A DNA stretch of 64,000 bases from DATKNA01 sp963755755 (GTDB lineage Bacteria > Actinomycetota > Actinomycetes > Actinomycetales > Kineosporiaceae). Below, one piece after another: positions 28,534-36,949 of this stretch (positions are counted from its first letter, which is position 1; every line of letters begins with the position of its first letter). Both the position numbers and the translations under genes were made by a program. The notes under the pieces are model-generated. The model was not told where the DNA came from. It saw nothing but the letters and a program-made list of their open reading frames with translations, and ran no database searches. The stretch lies in NCBI GenBank assembly GCA_963755755.1, contig CAVWLJ010000003.1:62001-126000 (forward strand). Reading direction: 5' to 3'.

Positions 28534-29628
28534 TCACACGGAGGGGACCTGCTGGGTCACGCAGTGCACGTTCCCCCCGCCGAGCAGGATCTCCCGGCCG
28601 GGCACGGGGACCACGCGACGCCCGGGGAAGAGGGCGGCGTAGGTGGCCAGAGCGGACTCGTCGTGCGGGTCGTCGAACACGGGCACGACGACCACCGAGT
28701 TCCCGATGTAGCAGTTGACGTAGGACCCGGCCATGCGGCCGCCGGCGGGCCGCGACTGCGTGCCGTCGACGACGTCGAGCCCGGCCGCCTCCTCCGGCGT
28801 GATCGTCAGCGGACCGGGCTGGTGCAGCAGCACGACCTCGATGGCCCGGCCCCGGGCGTCCGTCGCCGAGCGGAGCACGTCGAGCGCCTCGGCCGACCGC
28901 TCGTACTGCGGGTCGGACGTGTCGTGCGTCCACGTGAGGACGACGACGCCGGGGGCGACGAAGCGCGCCATGTTGTCCACGTGCCCGTCGGTCTCGTCCA
29001 GGTGCACACCGCGCGGGATCCAGACGACCTTCTGCAGCCCGAGGTGGTCGACCAGGTACCGCTCGATCTCCTCCCGGCCGAGGTCCGGGTTCCGGTTCGG
29101 GTCGAGCAGGCACTCGGACGTCGTCAGCGCCGTGCCCTCGCCGTCGACGTCGATGGACCCGCCCTCCAGGACGATCGGCGGCTGGTAGCAGTCGACGCCT
29201 TCGAGCTCGGCGATCTTCCGCCCGAGCACGTCGTCGTCGTCCCACGGGAAGAACAGCCCCCCGCGCAGCCCGCCCCAGGCGTTGAACCGCCAGTCGACGG
29301 CCCGCAGGCCGCCGGCCCCGTCGACGACGAAGGTGGGCCCCGTGTCCCGCACCCACGCGTCGTTCGTGCTGGCCTCGACCACCCGGACCGTGGATGGCAG
29401 GCGTGCGCGGGCGTTGCGCCACTGGCCCCCGGAGGCGACCACCGTGACCGGCTCGCTCGCCGCGATCGCCTCGGCGAGCGCGACCCACGCCGCCTGAGCG
29501 GGCTTGCCGCCGTTCCGCCAGGTGTCCGGACGCTCGGGCCAGACGAGGTAGCAGCCCTCGTGCGGCTCCCACTCCGCGGGCATCCGGTAGCCGTCCTCCC
29601 GGGGGGTCCCCGACAGCACGCTGGGCAT
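28534..29628 (-). CDS. aguA: Agmatine deiminase
   Basis: Hydrolyses agmatine to N-carbamoylputrescine and ammonia in putrescine formation or arginine catabolism. 364 residues of the peptidyl-arginine deiminase fold: MPAEWEPHEGCYLVWPERPD, NDAWVRDTGPTFVV, VDWRFNAWGG, VLEGGSIDVDGEGT, HLDETDGHVDNMARF and the nucleophile Cys in GGGNVHCVTQQ. ATG at 29628 follows GAGGAG. No aguB-like amidase is in the window. Confidence 0.93.
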   Translation of the reverse strand: MPSVLSGTPREDGYRMPAEWEPHEGCYLVWPERPDTWRNGGKPAQAAWVALAEAIAASEPVTVVASGGQWRNARARLPSTVRVVEASTNDAWVRDTGPTFVVDGAGGLRAVDWRFNAWGGLRGGLFFPWDDDDVLGRKIAELEGVDCYQPPIVLEGGSIDVDGEGTALTTSECLLDPNRNPDLGREEIERYLVDHLGLQKVVWIPRGVHLDETDGHVDNMARFVAPGVVVLTWTHDTSDPQYERSAEALDVLRSATDARGRAIEVVLLHQPGPLTITPEEAAGLDVVDGTQSRPAGGRMAGSYVNCYIGNSVVVVPVFDDPHDESALATYAALFPGRRVVPVPGREILLGGGNVHCVTQQVPSV

Positions 29629-29683
29629 CGCTCGCTCCTCCGCGTCCGATCCGATGTCGGGCAGGCACGTTAGCAACCGCACA

Positions 29684-30463
29684 ATGAGCGGTGTGACCAT
29701 CGAGCCGGCCGTCGACGTCAGCAGGGGCCGGCTCAAGGCGGAGATCTGGATCGTCCTGGGCGTCTCGCTCGGCCAGTCCGGCGTCTACGCGATCATCAGC
29801 CTGATCGCCGACCTCACCCGCGGTCCGCTCTCGGAGGCCACCGCCACCCTCAACAACTCCCAGAGCTCCCGCCCGTACCTCGACCTCACGTACCAGCTCG
29901 TCGGGATCGCCTTCACGCTCGTGCCGGTGGCGCTCGCGCTGTGGCTGCTGGCGGGCGACCGGACCCCCGTCCCCGTGACGCGCCGGCTCGGGCTGGACGG
30001 CACCCGCCCGCTCGCCGACCTCGGCGCCGGGGCCCTGCTCGCCGCCGTGATCGGGCTGCCCGGTATCGCGCTCTACCTCATCGGCCATGCCCTCGGCATC
30101 ACCGCCACCATCGTCCCGGCCAACCTCAACGCCTACTGGTGGACCCTGCCGGTGCTCGTCCTGCAAGCGGTCAAGAACGCCGTCCTCGAGGAAGTCATCG
30201 TCGTCGGCTACCTGCTCACGCGGCTGCGGCAGCTCGGCGTGAACCCCTGGGTGGCCACCGGCATGAGCGCCCTGCTGCGCGGCTCGTACCACCTCTACCA
30301 GGGCTTCGGGCCGTTCCTCGGCAACGCCGTCATGGGCGTCGTGTTCGCCGAGTGGTTCCGGCGGCGCGGCCGGGTGATGCCGCTCATCGTCGCCCACACG
30401 ATCCTCGACACGGTGAGCTTCGTCGGGTACCAGCTCCTCCGCTCCTGGCTGCACCTGCCCTGA
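29684..30463 (+). CDS. CPBP family intramembrane glutamic endopeptidase
   Basis: CAAX-protease/bacteriocin-processing family membrane protein of about 259 residues with six to eight hydrophobic helices. Catalytic motifs: NAVLEEVIVVGYLLTRLRQL (glutamate pair), LLRGSYHLYQGFG (His) and VAHTILDTVSF (His and Asp). Substrate unknown; family members process peptides, act in immunity or control sigma factors. ATG at 29684 is favoured over an in-frame start 30 bases earlier because it removes a non-conserved stretch. Confidence 0.85.
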   Translation: MSGVTIEPAVDVSRGRLKAEIWIVLGVSLGQSGVYAIISLIADLTRGPLSEATATLNNSQSSRPYLDLTYQLVGIAFTLVPVALALWLLAGDRTPVPVTRRLGLDGTRPLADLGAGALLAAVIGLPGIALYLIGHALGITATIVPANLNAYWWTLPVLVLQAVKNAVLEEVIVVGYLLTRLRQLGVNPWVATGMSALLRGSYHLYQGFGPFLGNAVMGVVFAEWFRRRGRVMPLIVAHTILDTVSFVGYQLLRSWLHLP

Positions 30464-30603
30464 CGTCCGGGACGGGCGACGACGTTGATCCACTTCGCCT
30501 GGAAGCGATTGCAGCTGCACGTGCGCAGGACTAGCCTGGACGGCTTCAGGTCGCGGGGTCACAGGGTCGTGGGGCGGGACGACGGTGTGACGGGAGCGCG
30601 ACG

Positions 30604-30828
30604 GTGGGCTCGTGGACGATGCTGCCTCTGACGGTCGCCGCGGTGGCGGTGTGCTGGCTGCTGGCCTGGGTCGCGCTGCTCGTGGTCTTCGCCTGGCTCG
30701 TCCGGCGCAGGGCCGACGCCGCGACGCTCCGGGCACTGGTGCGGCTCGCCCAGGCCTGGCGGATGCCGGGCGGTCCGTTCAAGGTCCTCGAGGACGCCGG
30801 CCGCCGCCGAGACGACTGGAGCGAGTGA
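30604..30828 (+). CDS. Small single-pass membrane protein
   Basis: A 74-residue protein starting GTG at 30604 (GGGAG 6 bases upstream), with one strong helix (residues 7-33, LPLTVAAVAVCWLLAWVALL), a basic stop-transfer RRRA and a short cytoplasmic amphipathic tail. TAGCCT at 30532-30537 may be its -10, leaving a leader of about 60 bases. No family is recognised. It is convergent with the xylulokinase gene. Confidence 0.55.
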   Translation: MGSWTMLPLTVAAVAVCWLLAWVALLVVFAWLVRRRADAATLRALVRLAQAWRMPGGPFKVLEDAGRRRDDWSE

Positions 30829-30847
30829 ACCGGCCGGCCTGGGGAGA

Positions 30848-32302
30848 TCAGGCGAGCCGGTGGCGGGCGTCCTCGAAGCGCGCGCGCACCTCCAGGATCC
30901 AGCCGATCGCGTCGATCCGGGGCTCGACCAGCCCGGCGTCCGACGCGACTGCGAGCTCGCCGAGCCGCTCGGCGGCCGCCTCCAGCGGCAGGACGCCGGT
31001 GCCCGCGAGGGCCAGCGCGCCGGCCCCGAGGACGGCGGCGTCCGGGACGGCCACGGGGCGCAGCGGCGTCCGGAGCGTGTCCGCGAGCAGTTGACGCCAC
31101 GAGGGGTCCACGCTGCCGCCGCCGATGAGCAGCGGGACGCCGGCGTCCGCGCCGGTCTCCGCGACGGCGTCCCAGGCGTCGGCGATCGCGCAGGCGACGC
31201 CGGTGAGCGCGGCGCGCAGCAGTGCGGCACGGTCGTGCTCGAGGCCGAGCCCGGTCCAGGCGCCGCGCAGTCGCGGGTCGAGCCAGGGCGTCCGCTCGCC
31301 CGCGAGATGCGGGAGGAAGACCGGGTCACCCATCCGCGGCGTCCGGACCGCGGCCAGGGCCTCGTCCCAGCCGGCGCCGAGCCAGGCCAGCACGCGTTCG
31401 AGCGCGAGCCCGGCGCTCTGCACCGCGCCCATCCGGTACCAGCCCCCGGGCCCCGGCGGCAGGGCGGAGCGGTAGGTGTGCGTCACGGGATGCGGGCCCG
31501 GGATGGTCGGGGCGGCGAGCGGGACGACGACCTGCGCGCCGGTGCCGACCGAGACGAGACCGCGCCCGGGCTGGACGGCGCCGGCGCCGAGCGCGGCGGC
31601 CGCCATGTCACCGGCGCCGACGACGACGGGCAGTCCGGGCGGCAGGCCGAGCGCGCCCGTCGTCCGGCCCGCGACGTCGTGCGAGGCCCGCACCGGCGGG
31701 AGGAGGTCGGGGTCGATCTCCAGGATGCGGCAGGCCTCGGCGTCCCAGCGGTTGCCCGGCACGTCCCAGAGCAGGGTGGCGCTGGCGTCACTCGCGTCGG
31801 TGCCGAGCGCGCCGGGACCGGCGACCGCCACCCGCAGCCAGTCCTTCGGCTGTACCGCCGCGACGGTCCGCCAGAGCGTGACGGGCTCGGCCTTCGCCAG
31901 CATGGCGAGGATCGGCCCGGCCATGCCGGGCACGAGCGGGTTGCCGAGACGGGTGCGGAGGTCGGCGGGCGCGGCGGCGAGCCGGGCGGCCTCCGCCTGC
32001 GCCCGCGTGTCCGGCCAGAGGACGGCGGGGGCGAGGGCCTGGCCGTCGGCGCCGAGCAGGACCAGCCCGTGCATCTGCCCGCACATCCCGACCGCGGTCG
32101 GAGGCTCGGACGCGGCCGCGAGGACGGCGCTGACGGCGTCCGTGACCGCCGCCTGCCACTGGGCCGGTTCGGTCTCGGCGGCCCCCGCGCGCCCGGCGCG
32201 CACCGCGTAACCCCGGGACGCCGAGGCGAGCACGCGGAGGTCGTCGCCGACGAGCGCGACCTTGACGGAACCGGTGCCGAGGTCGACGGCGAGGACGCTC
32301 AC
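30848..32302 (-). CDS. xylB: FGGY-family carbohydrate kinase, xylulokinase type
   Basis: Sugar kinase of 484 residues that most resembles xylulokinase (D-xylulose to D-xylulose 5-phosphate). Motifs: VLAVDLGTGSVKVALV (ATP phosphate loop), GMCGQMHGLVLL (typical of XylB), PKDWLRVAVAG, GTDASDASATLLWDV, VVVGAGDMAAAALGAGAVQ and LIGGGSVDPSWRQLLAD. The GTG start at 32302 has GAGGGG upstream; a TAGCCT at 32326-32331 sits inside the end of the MFS gene. No xylose isomerase is in the window, so the substrate is tentative. Confidence 0.85.
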   Translation of the reverse strand: MSVLAVDLGTGSVKVALVGDDLRVLASASRGYAVRAGRAGAAETEPAQWQAAVTDAVSAVLAAASEPPTAVGMCGQMHGLVLLGADGQALAPAVLWPDTRAQAEAARLAAAPADLRTRLGNPLVPGMAGPILAMLAKAEPVTLWRTVAAVQPKDWLRVAVAGPGALGTDASDASATLLWDVPGNRWDAEACRILEIDPDLLPPVRASHDVAGRTTGALGLPPGLPVVVGAGDMAAAALGAGAVQPGRGLVSVGTGAQVVVPLAAPTIPGPHPVTHTYRSALPPGPGGWYRMGAVQSAGLALERVLAWLGAGWDEALAAVRTPRMGDPVFLPHLAGERTPWLDPRLRGAWTGLGLEHDRAALLRAALTGVACAIADAWDAVAETGADAGVPLLIGGGSVDPSWRQLLADTLRTPLRPVAVPDAAVLGAGALALAGTGVLPLEAAAERLGELAVASDAGLVEPRIDAIGWILEVRARFEDARHRLA

Positions 32303-32315
32303 CGACCCCTCGACC

Positions 32316-33623
32316 TCATCGACTCAGGCTACCAACCGCAACCGGACGTTCGTCATCCGTGACCGCCTCGGTCTCGCCCTCACCCTCGGCTTCGGCCGCG
32401 CCGGAGCGCACGCGCACCCGGACATGCTCGTGCAGGGCCAGCCAGACGAGGACGGCGCCGGCCGTGGCCAGGGCCACGACGCCGCCGAGCACGATCGTCC
32501 AGCGCGCGCCGACGTGCTCGCCGATCCAGCCGATGATCGGGGAGCCGATCGGCGTCCCGCCCATGAAGACGGCCATGTAGAGGGCCATCACCCGGCCGCG
32601 CATGGCCGGCTCCGTGGAGAGCTGCACGGAGGCGTTCGCGGCGGTCATGAGAGTCAGCGAGGCGAGGCCGACCGGGATGAGGGCGATCGCGAAGAGCTCG
32701 TAGGTGGGCATGAACGCGGCGACCGTGGCGAAGACGCCGAACGCGATCGTGGCGCCGATCACGAGGCGCAGCCGCGGGTGCTCCCGCCGGGCGGCGAGCA
32801 GCGCGCCGGCGAGGGAGCCGATGGCCATCACCGACCCGAGCAGGCCGTACTCGCCGGCGCCCTTGTGGAAGACCAGACGCGCCATGAGGGCGGTGGTGAT
32901 CTGGAAGTTCAGGCCGAACGTCCCGACCATGCCGACGATGACCATGGTGAGGAGGATGTCCTTGCGGTGCCGGACGTAGGCCAGGCCCTCCCGGACGGCG
33001 TGACCGCCGCGCGGGCGTCGGGGCGCGGGGCGCAGCTCGCCGATCCGCATCCGGGTCAGGCTGGTGACGACGGCCGCGAAGCTGACGGCATTGATGAGGA
33101 ACACCGGGCCGGTGCCGAACCAGTGGATGAGCAGCCCCGCGATCCCGGGGCCGATCAGCCGGCCGGCGTGGAACGAGGCGCTGTTCAGGCCGACGGCGTT
33201 CGGCAGGTCCTCGTTCGGCACCAGCTCGGAGACGAACGCCTGCCGGGCCGGGGAGTCCACGGCGGTGACGGTGCCGAGCAGCAGCGCCAGCAGGTAGACC
33301 TGCCAGAGCTGCGCGACGCCGCTGATCACCAGGCCGCCGAGGACGAGGGCGAGGACGCCGAGCGCCGTCTGCGTCGCGACGAGCAGCTTGCGGCGGTCGA
33401 CCCGGTCGGCGAGCGCGCCGGCCGCGGGGGCGAGCAGGAGGGCGGGGGCGAACTGCAGGCCGGTCGTGATCCCGACGGCCGTGCCGGAGTTGTCCGTGAG
33501 CACCGTGAGCACGAGCCAGTCCTGGGCGACGCGCTGCATCCAGGTGCCGGTGTTGGAGACGATCGCCCCGCTCGCCCAGAGCCGGTAGTTGTGGATGGAC
33601 AGGGAACGGAACGTGGGACTCAC
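32316..33623 (-). CDS. MFS transporter (MFS_3/EntS-like)
   Basis: Major facilitator of 435 residues, about 12 helices. Starts SLSIHNYRLWASGAIVSNTG and TWMQRVAQDWLVL, usual for the EntS/enterobactin-exporter-like group; motif A-like ALADRVDRRKLL, DSPARQAFVSELVPNEDLPN and the inner repeat MRGRVMALYMAVFMGGTPIG follow. ATG overlaps the marR stop (ATGA), so it is co-translated with its likely regulator. Exports an unknown small molecule or drug. Confidence 0.87.
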   Translation of the reverse strand: MSPTFRSLSIHNYRLWASGAIVSNTGTWMQRVAQDWLVLTVLTDNSGTAVGITTGLQFAPALLLAPAAGALADRVDRRKLLVATQTALGVLALVLGGLVISGVAQLWQVYLLALLLGTVTAVDSPARQAFVSELVPNEDLPNAVGLNSASFHAGRLIGPGIAGLLIHWFGTGPVFLINAVSFAAVVTSLTRMRIGELRPAPRRPRGGHAVREGLAYVRHRKDILLTMVIVGMVGTFGLNFQITTALMARLVFHKGAGEYGLLGSVMAIGSLAGALLAARREHPRLRLVIGATIAFGVFATVAAFMPTYELFAIALIPVGLASLTLMTAANASVQLSTEPAMRGRVMALYMAVFMGGTPIGSPIIGWIGEHVGARWTIVLGGVVALATAGAVLVWLALHEHVRVRVRSGAAEAEGEGETEAVTDDERPVAVGSLSR

Positions 33624-34081
33624 GAGTCGGCGATCTCCTTGAGGATCTGGGTGGCGCGGGCGAGGACGTCGCGCTCCTCTGTGGTCAGCGCGGCCAGCCG
33701 CCGCGTCAGCCAGGCGTCGCGACGCCGGCGGGTCTCGCGCACGGTTGCGGCGCCCTGCTCGGTGACGGCCACGAGCACCTGGCGGCGGTCCGCGGGGTGC
33801 TCGGTCCGGGTGACCAGGCCGAGGTCGAGCAGGGCGGTGAGGGTCCGGGTCATGGACGGCGGCTGGACGCGCTCGTGCTGGGCGATCTCGCGCGGCGTGC
33901 TCGGGCCCTCGCGCTCGAGCAGGGCGAGCACGGAGAGCTGGCCGTCGGAGAGGTCGGCGTCGGACTTCTCGGCGCGGAGCCGGCGCGTCGCCCGCATGAG
34001 CCCGATGCGCAGCTCGGTCGCGAGCGCGGCGGCCCCGCTGCGCGGTGCCTGGCGCTGCTTCGGGGCGGCGGCGGCTTCCAT
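33620..34081 (-). CDS. MarR family transcriptional regulator
   Basis: Winged-helix dimeric repressor of 153 residues: LSDGQLSVLALLEREGPST, EIAQHERVQPPSMTRTLTAL (recognition helix), LDLGLVTRTEHPADRRQVLV (wing with the DRR motif). It controls the overlapping MFS gene and probably itself, since two palindromes overlap its promoter. TAGGCT lies 7 bases before the ATG, indicating leaderless translation. The ligand is probably the exporter substrate. Confidence 0.9.
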   Translation of the reverse strand: MEAAAAPKQRQAPRSGAAALATELRIGLMRATRRLRAEKSDADLSDGQLSVLALLEREGPSTPREIAQHERVQPPSMTRTLTALLDLGLVTRTEHPADRRQVLVAVTEQGAATVRETRRRRDAWLTRRLAALTTEERDVLARATQILKEIADS

Positions 34082-34085
34082 GACA

Positions 34086-34112
34086 GTTAGCCTAACTCAT
34101 TAGCCACGCTAA
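34086..34112. promoter_or_regulatory. Double palindromic operator over the marR promoter
   Basis: An 11-base palindrome GTTAGCCTAAC (34086-34096) and a 13-base palindrome TTAGCCACGCTAA (34100-34112), centres 15 bases apart, share TTAGC half sites. The -10 of marR (TAGGCT, complement of 34089-34094) is inside the first. Binding there would block transcription of marR and the MFS gene. Confidence 0.7.
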
Positions 34113-34176
34113 GCATTCCGACGGCGCTGCCAGCTGCGCCGCCGTGGGAGATCGGGCACCCGCAGCCCGTGCGCGC

Positions 34177-34193
34177 GGCGCTGGTGCAGCGCC
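34177..34193. terminator. Short hairpin after RibD_C gene A
   Basis: GGCGCTG/CAGCGCC, 7-bp stem and 3-base loop, 29 bases beyond the stop of the minus-strand reductase gene. A modest terminator candidate. Confidence 0.4.
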
Positions 34194-34221
34194 AGCTGCA
34201 GCGGGCAGCGGGGCGGCCCGA

Positions 34222-34797
34222 TCAGTGCAGGGTGGGCCGATAGACCAGCTCCTGGGTACGACCGTCGAGCGTGCGGCTCTCGATCAGCTCCAGGTCGAAG
34301 TCCGCCGCGCCCTCGAAGATCGGGTTCAGCCCGGTCTGGCCGGTGATGACGGGGAAGATCGTCACCTGCACGCGGTCGACCAGGCCCGCGGCCATGAGCG
34401 CGCGGTTCAGCGACAGGCTGCCGTGCGAGCGCAACGGCACCTCGGACTCCTCCTTGAGCCGGGCGACGACGTCGACGGCGTCCCCGCTCACCACGGTCGC
34501 GTGCGGCCAGTCGAGGGGCTCGTGCAGCGTCGAAGAGATCACCGTCGCCGGCGATCGCCACATCCGGGTGACCCAGGGGTCGCGCACGTCGGAGTCCTCG
34601 GTGCTCGAGGCCAGCATCTGCGAGAACTCTTGGAAGGTGCGAGCCCCGAAGACCATCCGCACCTGCCCTCCGTACAGCGCGAGGCGATGCTCGAGCAGTT
34701 CGGGTCCCTGCTTGCCCCAGTAACCGCTCCAGTTCGCGCTCGCGGCGGCGTAGCCGTCGAGGCTGGAGAAGACGTCGAACGTGTAGGTGGCGGTCAT
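34222..34797 (-). CDS. Dihydrofolate reductase-like (RibD_C) protein A
   Basis: A 191-residue NADPH-binding reductase of the RibD C-terminal/YyaP-YwjB type; the substrate is not known for these stand-alone members. Starts MTATYTFDVFSSLDGYAAAS with the family Ser-Leu-Asp-Gly motif, then VRMVFGARTFQEFS, SPATVISSTLHEPLDW, ATVVSGDAVDVVARLKEE, SHGSLSLNRALMAAGLVDRV and LDGRTQELVYRPTLH. AAGGAGAGC precedes the ATG. It is closely related by eye to the gene at 41840-42427, in opposite orientation. Confidence 0.85.
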   Translation of the reverse strand: MTATYTFDVFSSLDGYAAASANWSGYWGKQGPELLEHRLALYGGQVRMVFGARTFQEFSQMLASSTEDSDVRDPWVTRMWRSPATVISSTLHEPLDWPHATVVSGDAVDVVARLKEESEVPLRSHGSLSLNRALMAAGLVDRVQVTIFPVITGQTGLNPIFEGAADFDLELIESRTLDGRTQELVYRPTLH

Positions 34798-34883
34798 GCC
34801 GCTCTCCTTCTGATGTGGTGACGCGGTCCGGGTGCAGACGGCCGGCCTCCGCACGACTCATCGTTCGCGGCCGCCTGGCGCAA

Positions 34884-35798
34884 TCAGGTCGATGCGGCCG
34901 GCACTGCCGCGTCGACCACCAGGGCGCAGGCAGCCAGGCCTTCGAGGGCGCGGTTCTGGTCCACCGGGGACTGCAGGTCCCGGGCGAGTGCCAGGGCCTC
35001 TCGGAACGCGTCCGCGGCGCGGTCGGTGTTCCCGATCGCGAGCAGGGCGGCACCCACCCCGTTGAGAGCGCGCGCGACCCCACACCGGTTGCCGTTGGAC
35101 CGGAAGATCGCCAGGGCGGCCTCGTGGTCGGTCAGGGCCTGCTCGTGGCGCCCCTGTGTCCGGCGGATCGACCCCAGCGCGTCGAGCGCGTCGGCCTCCC
35201 CGTCCACGTCCGCCCGCCGGCGCAGGAGCGGCAGGGCCTCCGCAAGCCGCTCGGCGGCGAGGTCGGGCTGCCCGGCCTCGAGATGAGCCTCGGCGAGGGT
35301 GCTGAGCGTGCGCGCGACGCCGTCGTCGCTGCCGATGTCGCGGAACAGGTCGAGTGCCGCGGCGCCGGTGGCCACCGCCTCGGCGTGACGGCCCGTCGCC
35401 GACTGCAGTCCGGCCAGGTTCTGCAGCGCCCGGCCCTGGCTGACCCGGTCACCACTGCGGACAGCGGTCGCCCAGGCCAGCCGATGGCACGTCTCGGCCT
35501 CCTCGTACCGGCCCCACCGGAAGTAGGTGCTGCCGAGGTTCGCGTTCGCGCGCGCCTCGACGACGAGGTCGCCACACGCCCGGGCGAGCGTGCCCGCCGC
35601 CCTGAACGCCTCGGCCGCGCGGGCGTAGTTCCCGGACAGCCAGCGGATGTTGCCTAGATTCACCAGCGCGCCGGCCCTGCCTGCGGGGTCGCCGGCGGCG
35701 GCGCAGGCGCCCTCGTGCAGGATCGCCCCCTCCGTCAGGCGCCCCGTCCGCTCGAGATGACGGGCCAGGATGGCTGCGAGCTGAACGGCCCGACACAC
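34884..35798 (-). CDS. TPR protein, possibly the tail of a larger regulator
   Basis: About 304 residues made mostly of tetratricopeptide repeats: LVNLGNIRWLSGNYARAAEA, NANLGSTYFRWGRYEEAETC, LQNLAGLQSATGRHAEAVAT, LSTLAEAHLEAGQPDLAAER, LGSIRRTQGRHEQALTDHE and LNGVGAALLAIGNTDRAADA. These match the C-terminal TPR arrays of AfsR/NB-ARC regulators. A GTG at 35798 with GGGGAG 7 bases before it is a usable start, but no DNA-binding or ATPase domain lies upstream in any frame, so this may be a remnant. It overlaps the end of the next open stretch without a natural stop there. Confidence 0.6.
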   Translation of the reverse strand: MCRAVQLAAILARHLERTGRLTEGAILHEGACAAAGDPAGRAGALVNLGNIRWLSGNYARAAEAFRAAGTLARACGDLVVEARANANLGSTYFRWGRYEEAETCHRLAWATAVRSGDRVSQGRALQNLAGLQSATGRHAEAVATGAAALDLFRDIGSDDGVARTLSTLAEAHLEAGQPDLAAERLAEALPLLRRRADVDGEADALDALGSIRRTQGRHEQALTDHEAALAIFRSNGNRCGVARALNGVGAALLAIGNTDRAADAFREALALARDLQSPVDQNRALEGLAACALVVDAAVPAAST

Positions 35799-36123
35799 AG
35801 ACGTGCTCCCCGCGGACGTAGACGCGAATCCCGACCACGCGCTTGGTGAAGGCGTTCCTGATGCCGCCGTCGAAGATCCACGGAGTGGTCGGCCCGTGGA
35901 TGAAGGCCCCGTCGAGGCTCCGGTTGAGCGAGGTCGCGACGCCGATCCGCAGGTTGTTCCCGCCGGCGACCTCGAGCGGGGTCCGAACGCCATGTTGCGC
36001 CTGCAGAGCGTCGGTGACCGGCATCTGGTGGAACGGTGCTGCCACCACCGGGTCGAGGGCCGAGCCGGCCGGCGGCGGTTCGGGATCCGAAAGGGCCGAG
36101 GCCGTGGCCGGGACCACCAGCAC
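35799..36123 (-). CDS. Exported hypothetical fragment
   Basis: Open stretch reading LVVPATASALSDPEPPPAGS, GGNNLRIGVATSLNRSLDGA and FTKRVVGIRVYVRGEHVCV. The hydrophobic TVLALAVVLVVPATASALS just upstream looks like a signal peptide, but no ATG/GTG/TTG precedes it in frame (a CTG near 36180 would be needed) and no stop follows before the TPR gene. No family recognised. A frameshift, a fusion with the TPR part, or a recombination junction are all possible. Confidence 0.35.
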
Positions 36124-36210
36124 GACGGCCAGGGCCAGGACGGTGCACGCGGTGCCGTGCCAAGTGCTGGTTCGTGCTCTGCCGGATCTCAGGACCGCTT
36201 CCGCTCCACA

Positions 36211-36228
36211 CCGCCCGCCGTCGGGCGG
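36211..36228 (-). terminator. Hairpin terminator after the LuxR-type regulator
   Basis: CCGCCCG/CGGGCGG, 7-bp perfect stem with a 4-base loop, about 115 bases past the end of the response regulator gene, ending the five-gene minus-strand run. Confidence 0.5.
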
Positions 36229-36343
36229 TCGTGGCAGGAGTCTCGGGGCAGCTTGCCGAAACCATGCTCGGCGGGCGAGCGGGTGCAGCCTGGTCGAGCA
36301 GGTGGCCGGTGGACGAGGTCGACGACCAGCAGGCGCTTGTCTC

Positions 36344-36949
36344 TCAGAGCCAGCCGGCGTCGCGCGCGATACGAATCGCGTCGATCCGGTTGCGAGCGCC
36401 TAGCTTGGCGATGGCGTAGGAGAGGTAGTTGCGCACCGTCGCGGGCGACAGGGACACCTTGTCGCCGATCTCCTCGGTGGAGAGCCCCGAGGCGGCGGCC
36501 CTCAGCACGTCCGTCTCGCGGTCGGTCAGGGGGTTGGCGCCGGTCTCGAGTGCGGCCGCCACCAGGACCGGGTCGAGCACCCGCTCGCCCGCGGCGACGC
36601 GGCGGATCGCGTCGGCGAGCTCGGAGGCGGGGGCGTCCTTGGGCAGGAACCCGCGCACGCGCCCCTCGAGCGCGCGCAGGAGGTGGCTGGGCTGGCTCAG
36701 GCCGGTGAGGATGAGGCTCTGGCACGCGGGCAGCGAGACCTGCAGCCGCCGGGCGGCGGTCAGCCCGTCGAGGCCGGGCAGGTCGATGTCGAGGACGGCG
36801 ACGTCGGGCTCGACCCGCAACGCGGTCGGTTCGATGAGGTCGCCGCGGTCGAGCTCGGCCACGACCTGCATGTCGTCCTCGAGACCGATCAGCGCGACGA
36901 GCGCTCCCCGGATCAGGTGCATGTCCTCGGCGACGAGCACGCGGATCAT
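36344..36949 (-). CDS. LuxR-family response regulator (DesR-like)
   Basis: 201-residue two-component regulator. Receiver: VLVAEDMHLIRGALVALI (acidic patch), phospho-acceptor in DVAVLDIDLPGLDG, Thr in SLILTGLSQPSHLL, Lys in VRGFLPKDAPASEL. Output helix-turn-helix: LTDRETDVLRAAASGLSTEE and LSPATVRNYLSYAIAKLGAR. It ends RDAGWL, as DesR-type regulators do. ATG overlaps the kinase stop (ATGA). Last gene of the run starting at 40135. Confidence 0.9.
   Translation of the reverse strand: MIRVLVAEDMHLIRGALVALIGLEDDMQVVAELDRGDLIEPTALRVEPDVAVLDIDLPGLDGLTAARRLQVSLPACQSLILTGLSQPSHLLRALEGRVRGFLPKDAPASELADAIRRVAAGERVLDPVLVAAALETGANPLTDRETDVLRAAASGLSTEEIGDKVSLSPATVRNYLSYAIAKLGARNRIDAIRIARDAGWL

Noticed and set aside
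29654..29683. Upstream start for the CPBP protease
   Set aside because: The extra 10 residues are polar and precede no ribosome binding site.
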